From Nostocoides sp. (GTDB lineage: Bacteria > Actinomycetota > Actinomycetes > Actinomycetales > Dermatophilaceae), in the NCBI GenBank assembly GCA_016702415.1, contig JADJEA010000008.1:73958-137957 (forward strand): 64,000 bases of DNA. Reading direction: 5' to 3'. Position numbers and translations under genes: made by a program. This document shows, one piece after another, positions 45,337 to 55,154 of this stretch. Within the stretch, counting starts at the first letter, position 1, and each line of letters starts with the position of its first letter. The notes beneath the pieces are model-generated. The model saw only the letters and a list, made by a program, of their open reading frames with translations, was not told where the DNA came from and did no database searches.

Positions 45337-45450
45337 CGTGAGCCGGGAGCGGGAGGAGCCGGGAGCGGGAGGAGCCGGGAGCCGGAGGACGAGGGGCGGG
45401 CGACGAGCCATCACCTCCAGCCCCGGGCGCGCCGGGGGAGGATGGGGGGC

Positions 45451-46209
45451 GTGAGCATCTGGATCGACCCGCCTCGCTGGCCGGCGCACGGGCGGCTGTG
45501 GTCGCACCTGATCTCCGACACCTCGACGGCGGAGCTGCGCACCTTCGCCGACGAGGCGGGGGTGCCCGCCCGGGCCTTCGAGGGCGACCACTACGACGTG
45601 CCGCAGGAGTTGTATGCCGACCTCCTCGCCGCCGGTGCCCGCCCCACCACCACCGCCCACCTCCTCCAGCTCCTCGATTCCGCGCGGTTGAGGTTGCGAA
45701 AACGGACGGGGGAGAAGGGGATCGGCCGAGTGCTCGATGTCCGGTTCCCCGACGGCAGCATCGCCGACGTCGATCTGGTGGCCTCGTCCCGCACCCCACC
45801 GGAGGGCGCCACGTTCGCCTCGGCCGTGGTCGTCCAGGAAGCGGGCGGGCGGTTCCTCATGGCCTACTCCCGGCGGCGCCGCGAGTGGAGCGCCCCGGGT
45901 GGGTGGCGCGAGCCGGGCGAATCACCGCTGACCACCGCAGTCCGTGAGACCGCGGAGGAAACCGGGATCGCCCTCGACCCCCAGGCCCTGCGCCCGGTGG
46001 CGTACGAACGCTTCCACCCCCACCCCGCCAGCCCGTGGCCGGTCCCGGGCGGCCGCTTCCTCGCCGTCTTCCGGTGCGACCTGACCGCGTCGTCGCCTGC
46101 CCTCACCGCCCCCGAGGGCGAGCCCGCCGAGTGGGTGGACCGCGAGTCGATGCTCAGGCGGTATGCCGAGTCCTGGTGGCTCCCGCTCCTCACCCACCTC
46201 CTCCCCTGA
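45451..46209 (+). CDS. DUF4031-NUDIX hydrolase fusion
   Basis: This 252-residue protein joins an N-terminal DUF4031 domain ('WIDPPRWPAHGRLWSHLISD', 'FEGDHYDVPQELYADL') to a C-terminal NUDIX hydrolase (about residues 125-245). The Nudix box 'GGWREPGESPLTTAVRETAEETGI' (in pieces) has the GX5EX7REUXEEXGU pattern, so it should hydrolyse a nucleoside diphosphate derivative. GTG 45451 follows GGGGAG and begins at the conserved DUF4031 start; the longer open frame upstream runs through the repeat array and is not used. Substrate is unknown. Confidence 0.88.
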   Translation: MSIWIDPPRWPAHGRLWSHLISDTSTAELRTFADEAGVPARAFEGDHYDVPQELYADLLAAGARPTTTAHLLQLLDSARLRLRKRTGEKGIGRVLDVRFPDGSIADVDLVASSRTPPEGATFASAVVVQEAGGRFLMAYSRRRREWSAPGGWREPGESPLTTAVRETAEETGIALDPQALRPVAYERFHPHPASPWPVPGGRFLAVFRCDLTASSPALTAPEGEPAEWVDRESMLRRYAESWWLPLLTHLLP

Positions 46210-46245
46210 CCTTCCTCCAGAAAACGCGCACTCACGCCAAGGCGT

Positions 46246-46875
46246 TCACGCCAGGCGCGCCAACTCCCGGGCGAGGTTCGCGCGGGCGGCGCCTGTCCAC
46301 TCCCGGTGGGGGAGGTCCGCGGCATACAACCGGGGTCGCCGCGCGAGGGCGGAGAGGATGGCGGAGCGGGCCGCGGCATACTCCCGCTCCGGGACGTGCG
46401 CGTACTCCGCGCGCACCGCAGCGGAATACTCCTCGTAGCGTGCCACTGGCGCCGACAGGATCCACAGGTCGGCGTCGTGGACCGCCGCGGCGAGCCGATC
46501 CTCTTGCGGGAGTTGGTGATCCGCGGTCGCCAGGACGAGGTCGACCACCCTGCTTCGGTATGCCGCATCCACCCCCAGCGCCGTGCACGCCCGTCTCGCC
46601 ACGCCCGCCGACGCCGCCTCATTGTCCGCGCGCGCCGGCTCATAGACCGCGTCATGGAACCACGCGACCAGCACACCGAGGGCGTGCTCGACCGGGTCTT
46701 GGAGAAGGCGGTCGAGGGCGGCCACCATCTCGGCCACATGGGTGGCGGTGTGGTAGCGGCGGGGAGGCTCGGCATATCGGCGCAGGAGATCGGCGCCCGT
46801 CGCGGCGACGACCTGGCTGTCCGCGTCGGGCACGAGCAGGAAGCAGGCATCCGTCCACGAAGTGAGAAGCGGCAT
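46246..46875 (-). CDS. HD-domain metal-dependent phosphohydrolase
   Basis: This 209-residue protein has the HD-superfamily metal ligands: 'RRYHTATHVAEM' (His), 'LVAWFHDAVYEP' (His-Asp doublet) and 'AVHDADLWIL' (distal Asp). It resembles small predicted HD phosphohydrolases found next to NUDIX genes. It converges with the NUDIX gene, leaving a 36-base gap. The natural substrate is unknown. Confidence 0.85.
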   Translation of the reverse strand: MPLLTSWTDACFLLVPDADSQVVAATGADLLRRYAEPPRRYHTATHVAEMVAALDRLLQDPVEHALGVLVAWFHDAVYEPARADNEAASAGVARRACTALGVDAAYRSRVVDLVLATADHQLPQEDRLAAAVHDADLWILSAPVARYEEYSAAVRAEYAHVPEREYAAARSAILSALARRPRLYAADLPHREWTGAARANLARELARLA

Positions 46876-47000
46876 ACCCGCAACGGTCCCACGCGAGGGG
46901 CCCCTGACCAGCGGGGTCGGGTCACGTGCCGCACATGTCAGGGTCCGGTCCGGGGCGAGCCGATGTGCGTACGCGCGAGTAGCTGGTTAGCGTCTCGGAC

Positions 47001-47900
47001 ATGGTTCACGCAGGGGAAACCGTCATGTCCGCTGCCCGCGGAGCGTCGCCCACCCGAAGTGTGGCGGCGCGGACCGAGGGCCTGACCAAGATCTATGGCA
47101 AGGGGGATGCTCAGGTCGTTGCCCTCGGCGGCGTCACCGTCGCCATCAACGCCCACGAATTCACCGCCGTCATGGGGCCGTCCGGCTCCGGCAAATCGAC
47201 CCTCATGCACTGCGCCGCCGGATTGGACGAGGTGACCTCCGGTCGCGTCTTCATCGGCGACGTCGACCTGACTGCGCTCAAGGAGAAGGACCTGACCCGG
47301 TTGCGCCGCGACCGGATCGGCTTCATCTTCCAAGCGTTCAACCTCATCCCGACCCTGACGGCGAAGGAGAACATCCTCCTGCCGCTGTCGATCGCCGGCC
47401 GGGACCCCGACCAGGGGTGGTTCGACCAGGTCATCGACACCGTCGGGCTGCGCGATCGGCTCTCCCACCGGCCCTCGGAACTCTCCGGCGGCCAGCAGCA
47501 GCGCGTCGCCTGTGCCCGGGCCCTCGTCTCCCGGCCCGACATCATCTTCGCCGACGAGCCGACCGGCAATCTCGACTCGAGGTCGAGCCGCGAGGTGCTG
47601 GGCTTCCTGCGCCGGTCGGTCACCGACTTCGGTCAGACGATCGTCATGGTCACTCACGACCCGGTCGCGGCGAGCTTCACCGATCGCGTCCTCTTCCTCG
47701 CCGACGGGCAGGTGGTCGAGGAACTCCTCGCGCCGACCGCGGAGAAGGTGCTCGAACGCATGGGCCGCCTCGACACCTCCGCTCTCGACGCTTCCCACCC
47801 GGACACCTCCGCCCTGGACTCCGCCGCGCTGGGCGTGTCGTCCACCGGCGCCTCGTCCACCGGCGCCTTGTCCGCCGGCGCCTTGTCCACCGAGGCCTGA
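47001..47900 (+). CDS. ABC transporter ATP-binding protein (MacB/LolD type)
   Basis: This 299-residue ATPase drives the permease encoded next. It has Walker A 'GPSGSGKST' (59-67), the Q-loop 'FIFQAFNLIPTLT', signature 'LSGGQQQRVACARAL' and Walker B 'IIFADEPTGNLDS'. The last 45 residues are Ser/Thr/Ala/Asp-rich repeats without homology. A TAGCGT -10 box lies seven bases before ATG 47001, supporting a leaderless start; the ATG at 47025 with AGGGGA upstream is the alternative. It forms an operon with the FtsX-like permease five bases downstream. Confidence 0.92.
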   Translation: MVHAGETVMSAARGASPTRSVAARTEGLTKIYGKGDAQVVALGGVTVAINAHEFTAVMGPSGSGKSTLMHCAAGLDEVTSGRVFIGDVDLTALKEKDLTRLRRDRIGFIFQAFNLIPTLTAKENILLPLSIAGRDPDQGWFDQVIDTVGLRDRLSHRPSELSGGQQQRVACARALVSRPDIIFADEPTGNLDSRSSREVLGFLRRSVTDFGQTIVMVTHDPVAASFTDRVLFLADGQVVEELLAPTAEKVLERMGRLDTSALDASHPDTSALDSAALGVSSTGASSTGALSAGALSTEA

Positions 47901-47905
47901 TCGCG

Positions 47906-50443
47906 ATGCTCCGCGCAAGCCTCAAGTCGCTCCTGGCGCGCAAGTTGCGCCTGATGATGAGCGCCATCGCTGTCGTCCTCGGCGTCGCCTTCGTCGCCGG
48001 GTCGTTCATCTTCACCGACACCCTGGGCAAGTCCTTCACCAGCATCATGACTTCCTCGGTCGGGGATGTCGTTGTCGCACCCCCGTCCGAGCCTGGGTCT
48101 TTCGGTATCTCCACCAAGACCATCCCGGCCGCGCTGGTCCGGCAACTCGCGACGGTCCCGGGAGCCGCCCGGGCCGACGGCAATATCAGCGACCCGACGA
48201 CCTTCGTCATCTCCAAGAAGGGCAAGCTCATCGGCGGCCAGGGCGCCCCCGGGATCGGTGTCAACCACACGGGAGCGCCCTCCGCGGGGGGTGACCTCAG
48301 CTACAAGCTCGTCTCGGGCGCGATGCCCGAGCATGACGGGGAGATCGTCCTCGACAGCCGCACCGCCAAGACCGGCGGGTATGCCGTGGGCGACGCCGTC
48401 CGCATCATCACCGCCGGCACCCAGGCCCAGGTCCAGGCCCGGCTCGTCGGGATCATCGAACCCAGCGGCTCCCTCATCGGCGCCAGCATCGTCATCTGGA
48501 CCACCCACCAGGCGCAGGCGCTCTACCAGGGTGGCAAGGACGTGTTCAACGACATCTGGGTCACCGCCGCCCCCGGCACCTCGCAGGAGCAGTTGCGCGA
48601 TGCCGTGGCCAAGGTCCTCCCGCCCGACCTGCGCGCCCAGACGGGCAAACAAGCCGGCGACGAGGCGGCGAATGCGGTCCAGCAGGGGCTGAAGTTCATC
48701 ACGAACTTCCTCCTCATCTTTGCTGCCGTCGCCCTCATCGTCGGGTCGTTCATCATCGTCAACACGTTCTCGATCCTCGTCGCGCAGCGCATGCGTGAGC
48801 TCGCGCTCTTCCGGGCGATCGGCGCGAGCCGCCGCCAGGTGGCGCGCTCGGTGCTCGTGGAGGCGGTCGTCGTCGGCCTGATCGGCTCGACCCTCGGCCT
48901 GGTCGTCGGCGCCGGCCTGGCCTTGGGCATCAAGGCGCTCTTCGGCGTCATCGGCCTCGACCTCTCGGGTGCCGCCCTCGTCTTCGCCCCCCGCACCGTC
49001 CTGGTGTCGTATGCCGTGGGCCTCCTCGTGACGGTCCTCGCGGCATACCTCCCGGCCCGGAGGGCAGGACGGGTTCCTCCCGTGGCCGCGATGCGCGACG
49101 ACGTCACCATGGGTGAGTCGTCCATGCGGCGTCGGGTGATCGCCGGGGCCGTCCTGGCCGTCCTGGGTGCAGTCGGTCTGGGGACCGGACTCTTCGCCGA
49201 CCCGGGCAAGCCCCTGATCTGGATCGGCGCGGGCATCCTCGGCGTCCTCCTCGGGGTCGCCCTGACCTCCCCGCTCGTCGGCCGTCCGGCCATCCTCGGT
49301 CTCGGCGCGATCTACCGGCGCCTGTTCGGCAGCATCGGGACGATGGCCGAGGAGAACGCGAGCCGCAACCCGAGGCGGACCGCCGCGACCGCGTCCGCGC
49401 TCATGATCGGGGTGACGTTGGTGTCGATGATGGCGGTCTTCGGGGCTTCGGCCAAGGCGAGCATCAAGGGCGAGATCCAGCGGACCTTCAGCGCCGACTA
49501 CCTGGTCTCCAACGCCATCGGTAGCGATTTCTCGGCGAGCATCGCCGACGACATCGCCAAGATTCCCGGGGTTGGGACCGTCTCCCGGGTGCGCTGGGGG
49601 ACGCAGAAGCTCGGCGGCCAGGACCAGTGGATGGCGGCGATCGACCCGGCGACCTTCGGTGACGTGCAGGTGGTCGACATGGCCTCCGGGAAGTTGACCG
49701 ATCTGCGGGACGGTGGGTTGCTGGTCGATGAGTCCTACGCCAAGGACCACAAGCTCGCGGTCGGCTCGACGATCGAGGGCGCCATCGCCGACAAGCCGAT
49801 GCGGCTGACCGTCGACGGGGTCTTCAAGCGCTCGGCGGGTATCCCGGCCGAGACCATCGTCTCCTTGGGCACCTGGAGCGCCGCGGGCAACCCGGCCAAG
49901 GATTCCCAGGTCTACGTCAACCGCGCTGAAGGCGCCGACGCAACCGCCGTCGGTGGGGCGATCGACGCGTTGATCGCCGACCTGCCCACCGTCAGCATGA
50001 AGGACATCCAGTCGTATGCCGCGGAGCAGTCCAAGCCCATCGACCAGATGCTCGCGATCATCTACGCCCTCTTGGGCCTGGCCGTGATCATCGCCATCCT
50101 CGGCATCGTCAACACCCTCGCGTTGTCGGTCATCGAGCGCACCCGGGAGATCGGGCTCCTGCGGGCCGTGGGGCTGAGCCGACGCCAGTTGCGGACGATG
50201 CTGCGGCTGGAGTCCGTCGTCATCGCCCTCCTCGGGGCCGCGCTCGGCGTCGGGCTCGGGGTGGCCTTCGGCGTCGCGATCCAGCGGGCGCTCTCCGACG
50301 AGGGGTTCACCGCACTGCGAATCCCGTGGGTGCAACTGGTCGCGTTCGTCGTCCTTGCCGGCGTCGTCGGGGTGCTCGCCGCGCTCTGGCCCGGCCGGCG
50401 GGCCGCCCGGCTCAACATCCTCGAGGCCATCTCGACGGAATAG
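47906..50443 (+). CDS. ABC transporter permease with two FtsX-like domains
   Basis: This 845-residue MacB/YknZ-type permease probably exports or extracts a lipid, peptide or lipoprotein, substrate unknown. It has an N-terminal helix (about 18-38), a large extracytoplasmic domain, a three-helix FtsX domain (about 265-390, 'ALFRAIGASRRQVARSV'), a central transmembrane pair, a second large loop and a C-terminal FtsX domain ('EIGLLRAVGLSRRQLRTMLRLE'). The tandem arrangement is typical of actinobacterial single-chain permeases. It follows its ATPase by five bases. Confidence 0.92.
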   Translation: MLRASLKSLLARKLRLMMSAIAVVLGVAFVAGSFIFTDTLGKSFTSIMTSSVGDVVVAPPSEPGSFGISTKTIPAALVRQLATVPGAARADGNISDPTTFVISKKGKLIGGQGAPGIGVNHTGAPSAGGDLSYKLVSGAMPEHDGEIVLDSRTAKTGGYAVGDAVRIITAGTQAQVQARLVGIIEPSGSLIGASIVIWTTHQAQALYQGGKDVFNDIWVTAAPGTSQEQLRDAVAKVLPPDLRAQTGKQAGDEAANAVQQGLKFITNFLLIFAAVALIVGSFIIVNTFSILVAQRMRELALFRAIGASRRQVARSVLVEAVVVGLIGSTLGLVVGAGLALGIKALFGVIGLDLSGAALVFAPRTVLVSYAVGLLVTVLAAYLPARRAGRVPPVAAMRDDVTMGESSMRRRVIAGAVLAVLGAVGLGTGLFADPGKPLIWIGAGILGVLLGVALTSPLVGRPAILGLGAIYRRLFGSIGTMAEENASRNPRRTAATASALMIGVTLVSMMAVFGASAKASIKGEIQRTFSADYLVSNAIGSDFSASIADDIAKIPGVGTVSRVRWGTQKLGGQDQWMAAIDPATFGDVQVVDMASGKLTDLRDGGLLVDESYAKDHKLAVGSTIEGAIADKPMRLTVDGVFKRSAGIPAETIVSLGTWSAAGNPAKDSQVYVNRAEGADATAVGGAIDALIADLPTVSMKDIQSYAAEQSKPIDQMLAIIYALLGLAVIIAILGIVNTLALSVIERTREIGLLRAVGLSRRQLRTMLRLESVVIALLGAALGVGLGVAFGVAIQRALSDEGFTALRIPWVQLVAFVVLAGVVGVLAALWPGRRAARLNILEAISTE

Positions 50444-50648
50444 GCGCGACGGGAATCGGCCCGGTCCCGACGGGGTATCCCGGGCTGCCGTCCTTCCCGC
50501 TGGCCGGCCTGCGACGGGCGGCCGACCGGCGGGCCGTCGGTGGCGGGACTCACGGCGGGCGGAGGTTGGACCGGGGGCGGCGGCGCTCTAGCCTGGCGGG
50601 GACGCTGCGGGGGGCCCGCGGCATACCGACCGATCCGGAGGAAACCCC

Positions 50649-51809
50649 GTGCCCACTCGTGACGCCGTCATCGTCGAAGCCGTCCGCACCCCCGTCGGCA
50701 AGCGCAAGGGGTCCCTCGCCGAGGTCCACCCGCAGGATCTCTCGGCCGGGGTCCTGCGCGCGCTCGTCGCGCGCAGCGGCATCGACCCCGCCCTCGTCGA
50801 CGACGTCATCTGGGGCGCGGTCATGCAGGTCGGGGCGCAGGCAATCAATATCGGGCGCAGCGCCGTCCTTGCCGCGGGGTGGCCCGAGTCCGTGCCGGCA
50901 ACGACGATCGACCGTCAGTGCGGCTCGTCGCAGCAGGCGGTGCACTTCGCCGCGGCGGGGCTGATCGCCGGTCAGTACGACGTCGTCGTCGCTGGTGGCG
51001 TCGAGGTCATGAGCAAGGTCCCGCTCGGAGCCTCCGTCGCGACGACCGATTTCGGTGTGCCGTATGCCGATTCCGTCCTCGAGCGGTATGGCGTCCCGAC
51101 GTTCAACCAGGGCATCGGCGCCGAGATGATGGCCGACCGGTGGGGGTTCAGCCGGCAGGCCCAGGACGAGTTCGCCTCGTCCTCGCACGCCAAGCTCGCC
51201 GCGGCCATCGACGCGGGGCGGCTGACGGCCCAACTCGCTCCCGTCGATCTGCCCGGCGGCGGCCGGCTCGAGGTTGACGAGGGTCTGCGCCGCGGGACCT
51301 CCCCGGAGACGCTCGCCGGCCTCAAGCCCGTCTTCCGCGCCGATGGCACGGTGCACGCGGGCAACTCCTCCCAGATCAGCGACGGGGCGGCGGCGCTGCT
51401 GATGATGACGTCGCAGAAGGCCGCCGACCTCGGCCTGACCCCGATCGCCCGCTTCCACACCGGGGTCCTCGCCGGCGACGACCCGGTGATGATGCTCAGC
51501 GCGCCGATCCCGGCCACCGCCAAGGCCCTCGCGAAGTCGGGACTGACGCTGGACGAGATCGGGGTCTACGAGGTCAACGAAGCGTTCGCGCCGGTGCCGA
51601 TGGCCTGGCTGGCCGAGACCGGCGCCGACCCGGCCCGGCTCAACCCCAACGGCGGGGCCATCGCGATCGGCCACCCCCTCGGGGGCTCGGGCGCACGGAT
51701 CATGACGCAATTGCTCCACCACATGAAGGACAACGGCATCACGTACGGCCTGCAGACGATGTGCGAGGGCGGCGGGATGGCCAACGCGACCATCCTCGAG
51801 CTTCTCTGA
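50649..51809 (+). CDS. Thiolase (acetyl-CoA C-acyltransferase)
   Basis: This 386-residue thiolase cleaves 3-ketoacyl-CoA or condenses acyl-CoA units. It has the acyl-accepting Cys in 'DRQCGSSQQAVHF' (near residue 89), 'NPNGGAIAIGHPLGGSGARI' with the catalytic His, and 'CEGGGMANATIL' with the second Cys. GTG 50649 has GGAGGAAA just upstream. A TAGCCT box (50589-50594) could be its -10. It precedes the lipid-assembly genes but is separated from them by 136 bases with a second promoter-like box. Confidence 0.93.
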   Translation: MPTRDAVIVEAVRTPVGKRKGSLAEVHPQDLSAGVLRALVARSGIDPALVDDVIWGAVMQVGAQAINIGRSAVLAAGWPESVPATTIDRQCGSSQQAVHFAAAGLIAGQYDVVVAGGVEVMSKVPLGASVATTDFGVPYADSVLERYGVPTFNQGIGAEMMADRWGFSRQAQDEFASSSHAKLAAAIDAGRLTAQLAPVDLPGGGRLEVDEGLRRGTSPETLAGLKPVFRADGTVHAGNSSQISDGAAALLMMTSQKAADLGLTPIARFHTGVLAGDDPVMMLSAPIPATAKALAKSGLTLDEIGVYEVNEAFAPVPMAWLAETGADPARLNPNGGAIAIGHPLGGSGARIMTQLLHHMKDNGITYGLQTMCEGGGMANATILELL

Positions 51810-51945
51810 TCCCGCACTGACACCCGGCTGGCACGGGCTGCGGCCCGTCCCGGCGGTGCGGTGCGCGCGGGAGTGCATCGGCATACGGCCTCCTGGGTAG
51901 AGTTCGCCTTCTATCCGAGCGACCCACCCAAGGAGGCCGGTGCGC

Positions 51946-53676
51946 ATGAGCGGAGGCTCCGACGGGCGATTGACGCCCTTCGACAAGCTGCTCCACCGAG
52001 GCGAACGCGATCCGCGGACCCGAAGCGCCGGTCTCGGCATCGACCTTCTCGACGTGGTGCCCGACTGGGAGCGGTTCGTCGCGGCGTTCGACCGGGCGAG
52101 CCGGGTGGCCGTGCGGTTGCGCGAGCGGATCGTCTCCCCGACCGTCCCGGTGACCGCCCCCCGCTGGGTGGTCGACCCGGATTTCGACCTGCGCTACCAC
52201 TTGCGCCGGGTCGCCCTGCCCGGGGACGGCAGCCACCGGGAGCTGCTCGACCTCGCGGAGCAGATCGCGATGACCCCGCTCGACCTGACCCGCCCGCTGT
52301 GGACGGTGACGCTGGTCGAGGGACTTGATGGCGGCGGCGCGGCGGTCGTGACGTCGATGAGCCACGTCGTCTCCGACGGGCTGGGCATGGTGGCGATGTT
52401 CGAGTCGCTCTATGACACCGATCGCGCCGGTCGCACCGGGCCGATGCCGCTGGTCCCGGTGCCGACCGACCTCGATCCGAACGACCTGGCCATCGACGGC
52501 CTGAAGGCGCTGCCCGGCCTCGCGCTCGGGGTGACCCGCGATCTCGTCGGAGCCGGCCTGGGCAGCCTGACCAAGCCGCTGTCGACGGTGACGGGCGTGG
52601 CGGCATACGCCTCGTCGTTGAACCGGGTCGTCGACTCCTTCTCCGCGACGACCCCGTCCCCGCTGCTCGCCCGCCGCGGCATCGGCCGGCGCATGGTGAC
52701 CCATGACGTCGACTTCCGCCGCCTGCGCGCGGCGGCCCACGAGTTGGGTGGGTCGGTCAACGACGCCTATCTCGCCGCCGTATGCGCGATCCTCCGCCGC
52801 TACCACGAGGCCCTGGGTCTGCCGGTCGACCGGCTCCCGATGTCGATCCCCGTGAGCCTGCGCACCGCCGACGATCCCGCCGGCGGCAACAAATGGACGG
52901 GTATGGCGATCCCCGCCCCCGTCGGGGAGCCCGACCCCGCGGCCCGGATCTCGCAGATCCACGCCGCCGTCGCCAGCGGGCGGGCCGAGCCCGCCGCCGA
53001 CGTGCTGAGCCTGCTCTCGAATGTCACCGCCTCCCTGCCGGACGCCGTCTATGCCCAGATCGCCGGGCGGGTCCGCCCCGCCGACGTCCAGGCCAGCAAT
53101 GTCCCGTCGTATCCGGTGGACACCTATCTCGCCGGGGCCAAGGTGTTGGCGACCTATGCGATGGGCCCGCTGCCCGGTATCGCGCTGATGATGGTCATGG
53201 TGACCCGGGCCGGGACCGCGTTCATCGGGGCCCGCTATGACACCGACAGCATCCGTGAGGACGAGGTCTTCGAGCGGTGCGTGGTCGAAGGCTTCGAGGA
53301 GGTGCTCGCGGCGGGGGGCCAACCGGCCGCCCCGGTGCCGGTCAAGACACGGCCGAGTCCGCGCGCGCAGCGCCTAGGTGGGGAGCGGGCGCGCACCCCG
53401 GCACCGACGCGCAAGGCCGGAACGACGGCGCGGTTGGGGCCCGCCGCGAAGGCGACCCGGGCCGCCGCCCCGGAGGTGTCCGGCGCCAGGAGCCCGGGCG
53501 CGGCCCGGGCCGCCGTGACCGCGACGTCGATGCCCTCCAAACGCGCGCGTTCGACGAAGGCAGCGTCCGCTCCGGAAGCGGCGACACCGACTCCGACACC
53601 GACGCCGCGGGGCGCAAGCCGGCGCGCCGCCACGAAACGCGGCGGCGACTCCCGGACCGGCGGTGAGAACCCGTGA
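51946..53676 (+). CDS. WS/DGAT family acyltransferase (wax ester synthase/diacylglycerol acyltransferase type)
   Basis: This 576-residue protein matches the actinobacterial WS/DGAT family that makes triacylglycerol or wax esters. The active site reads 'MSHVVSDGLGM' (His140, Asp144), so the first His of the usual HHxxxDG is Ser139. Other landmarks are 'PLDLTRPLWTVTLVEGL', 'GGSVNDAYLAAVCAILRRY' and 'PVSLRTADD'. The last 120 residues are a disordered Ala/Arg/Thr-rich tail. ATG 51946 is chosen because AGGAGG lies nine bases upstream. Its stop overlaps the next start as GTGA. Activity with the altered motif is uncertain. Confidence 0.88.
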   Translation: MSGGSDGRLTPFDKLLHRGERDPRTRSAGLGIDLLDVVPDWERFVAAFDRASRVAVRLRERIVSPTVPVTAPRWVVDPDFDLRYHLRRVALPGDGSHRELLDLAEQIAMTPLDLTRPLWTVTLVEGLDGGGAAVVTSMSHVVSDGLGMVAMFESLYDTDRAGRTGPMPLVPVPTDLDPNDLAIDGLKALPGLALGVTRDLVGAGLGSLTKPLSTVTGVAAYASSLNRVVDSFSATTPSPLLARRGIGRRMVTHDVDFRRLRAAAHELGGSVNDAYLAAVCAILRRYHEALGLPVDRLPMSIPVSLRTADDPAGGNKWTGMAIPAPVGEPDPAARISQIHAAVASGRAEPAADVLSLLSNVTASLPDAVYAQIAGRVRPADVQASNVPSYPVDTYLAGAKVLATYAMGPLPGIALMMVMVTRAGTAFIGARYDTDSIREDEVFERCVVEGFEEVLAAGGQPAAPVPVKTRPSPRAQRLGGERARTPAPTRKAGTTARLGPAAKATRAAAPEVSGARSPGAARAAVTATSMPSKRARSTKAASAPEAATPTPTPTPRGASRRAATKRGGDSRTGGENP

Positions 53677-55154
53677 CCTCCAGACACAGCCGCCGCTCCC
53701 AGCCGCGGGTCCCCGGCACGGTCGCCGAGGTCATGGGCTCCCCCGAGGGACCGGAGATCGCCGCATTCTTCGACCTCGACGGGACGATCGTCGCGGGCTT
53801 CACCGTCACGGTCTACACGAAGACCAAGATCCGCAGGGGCGATTTCGGCGTCTCGGAGATCTACCGGATCCTCGCGACGGCGTACGCCTTCCAGATGGGG
53901 CGCTCCACCTTCCAGGACTTCGCCGAGGCGGGCCTGTCGACGCTGGCCGGCAAGTCGCTCGCCGAGCTGGAGGAGGAGAGCGAGGAGGTCTTCAAACGCA
54001 AGATCGCCGACCTCATCTATCCCGAGACGCGGGCGCTCGTGCGGGCCCACGTCGAGCGCGGCCACCGAGTCGTTCTGTGCAGTTCGGCCACGAGCATCCA
54101 GGTCGAGCCGGTCGCACGCTGGCTGGGCATCGACGAGGTCGTCTGCAATCGGTTCATCCTCGATGACCAGGACCGTGTCACCGGCCGGCTGGTCACCCCG
54201 GTCATCTGGGGGGAAGGCAAGGCCAGTGCCGCCCAACGGTATGCCGCCACCCACGGCATCGATCTCGCCCACTGCTACTTCTATGCCGACGGCGACGAGG
54301 ACGTCGCCCTCATGCACCTCGTCGGCAACCCGCGCCCGACCAATCCCGGACCGGAGCTGACCCGGGTCGCCGAGAAGCGCGGCTGGCCGATCACGCGCCA
54401 CCGCAGCCGCAGCGCCGGCGGCGCGAGCGCCCTGGTGCGGACGGTCGCCTCCCTCGGGGCGCTCGCACCGATCGCGACAGCGGGACTGGGGATCGGCATA
54501 CTCAAGGGGGACAAGCGATCCGGGCTCAACGTCCTGACCAGCTTGTGGCCGCGGCTGATGCTGGAAACCAATGGCGTCCGCTTGCGCATCGTCGGGGAGG
54601 ACAACGCCCGCGTCACTCGGCCGGCCGTCTTCCTCTTCAACCACCGCAACAACTTCGACGCGATGGTCGCCGCCGCCGTTGTCAAGGACGACTTCACCTT
54701 CGTCGCCAAGGCGGAGCTCAAGACCCACCTTCTGGTGGGGACCTTCGGGCGGGCCATGGACGGGGTGTTCATCGAACGCAGCGACAGCGCGGGATCGGTG
54801 GCGTCGCTGCAGGAGGCCCAGGATCTGCTCGTGCGCAAGAACCTCTCGGTCATCGTGGCTCCCGAGGGGACGCGCCAGGACCGCGCCGAACTCGGCTCGT
54901 TCAAGAAGGGGCCGTTCCGGATGGCGATGGCGACGGGTCTGCCGATCGTGCCGATCGTCATCCGCAATGCGAGCGACATGGCCGGGCGCGGTGGGTCGGC
55001 GATCAACGCCGCGGAGGTCGATGTCGCCGTCCTGCCGCCGATCTCCGTCGACGACTGGACCGTGGACGACGTCGACGAGCGCATCGCCCAGGTGCGCGAC
55101 CTCTTCCTCGATGTCCTGCACGACTGGCCGACCGAAGGGGACCCCCGTGTCTGA
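53673..55154 (+). CDS. plsC: HAD-IB hydrolase / 1-acylglycerol-3-phosphate acyltransferase (PlsC) fusion
   Basis: This 493-residue bifunctional protein has an N-terminal HAD-IB phosphatase (about residues 28-250; 'FFDLDGT', 'CSSATSIQVEPVARWLG', 'YADGDEDVALM') and a C-terminal PlsC acyltransferase (about 285-490; 'NHRNNFDAM' with HX4D, 'APEGTRQD'). It would acylate lysophosphatidate to phosphatidate, with the HAD part possibly dephosphorylating a lipid intermediate. It overlaps WS/DGAT by GTGA and the plsB gene by eight bases, so the three are translationally coupled. I remember the same order at Rv2484c-Rv2482c of M. tuberculosis. Confidence 0.92.
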   Translation: MTSRHSRRSQPRVPGTVAEVMGSPEGPEIAAFFDLDGTIVAGFTVTVYTKTKIRRGDFGVSEIYRILATAYAFQMGRSTFQDFAEAGLSTLAGKSLAELEEESEEVFKRKIADLIYPETRALVRAHVERGHRVVLCSSATSIQVEPVARWLGIDEVVCNRFILDDQDRVTGRLVTPVIWGEGKASAAQRYAATHGIDLAHCYFYADGDEDVALMHLVGNPRPTNPGPELTRVAEKRGWPITRHRSRSAGGASALVRTVASLGALAPIATAGLGIGILKGDKRSGLNVLTSLWPRLMLETNGVRLRIVGEDNARVTRPAVFLFNHRNNFDAMVAAAVVKDDFTFVAKAELKTHLLVGTFGRAMDGVFIERSDSAGSVASLQEAQDLLVRKNLSVIVAPEGTRQDRAELGSFKKGPFRMAMATGLPIVPIVIRNASDMAGRGGSAINAAEVDVAVLPPISVDDWTVDDVDERIAQVRDLFLDVLHDWPTEGDPRV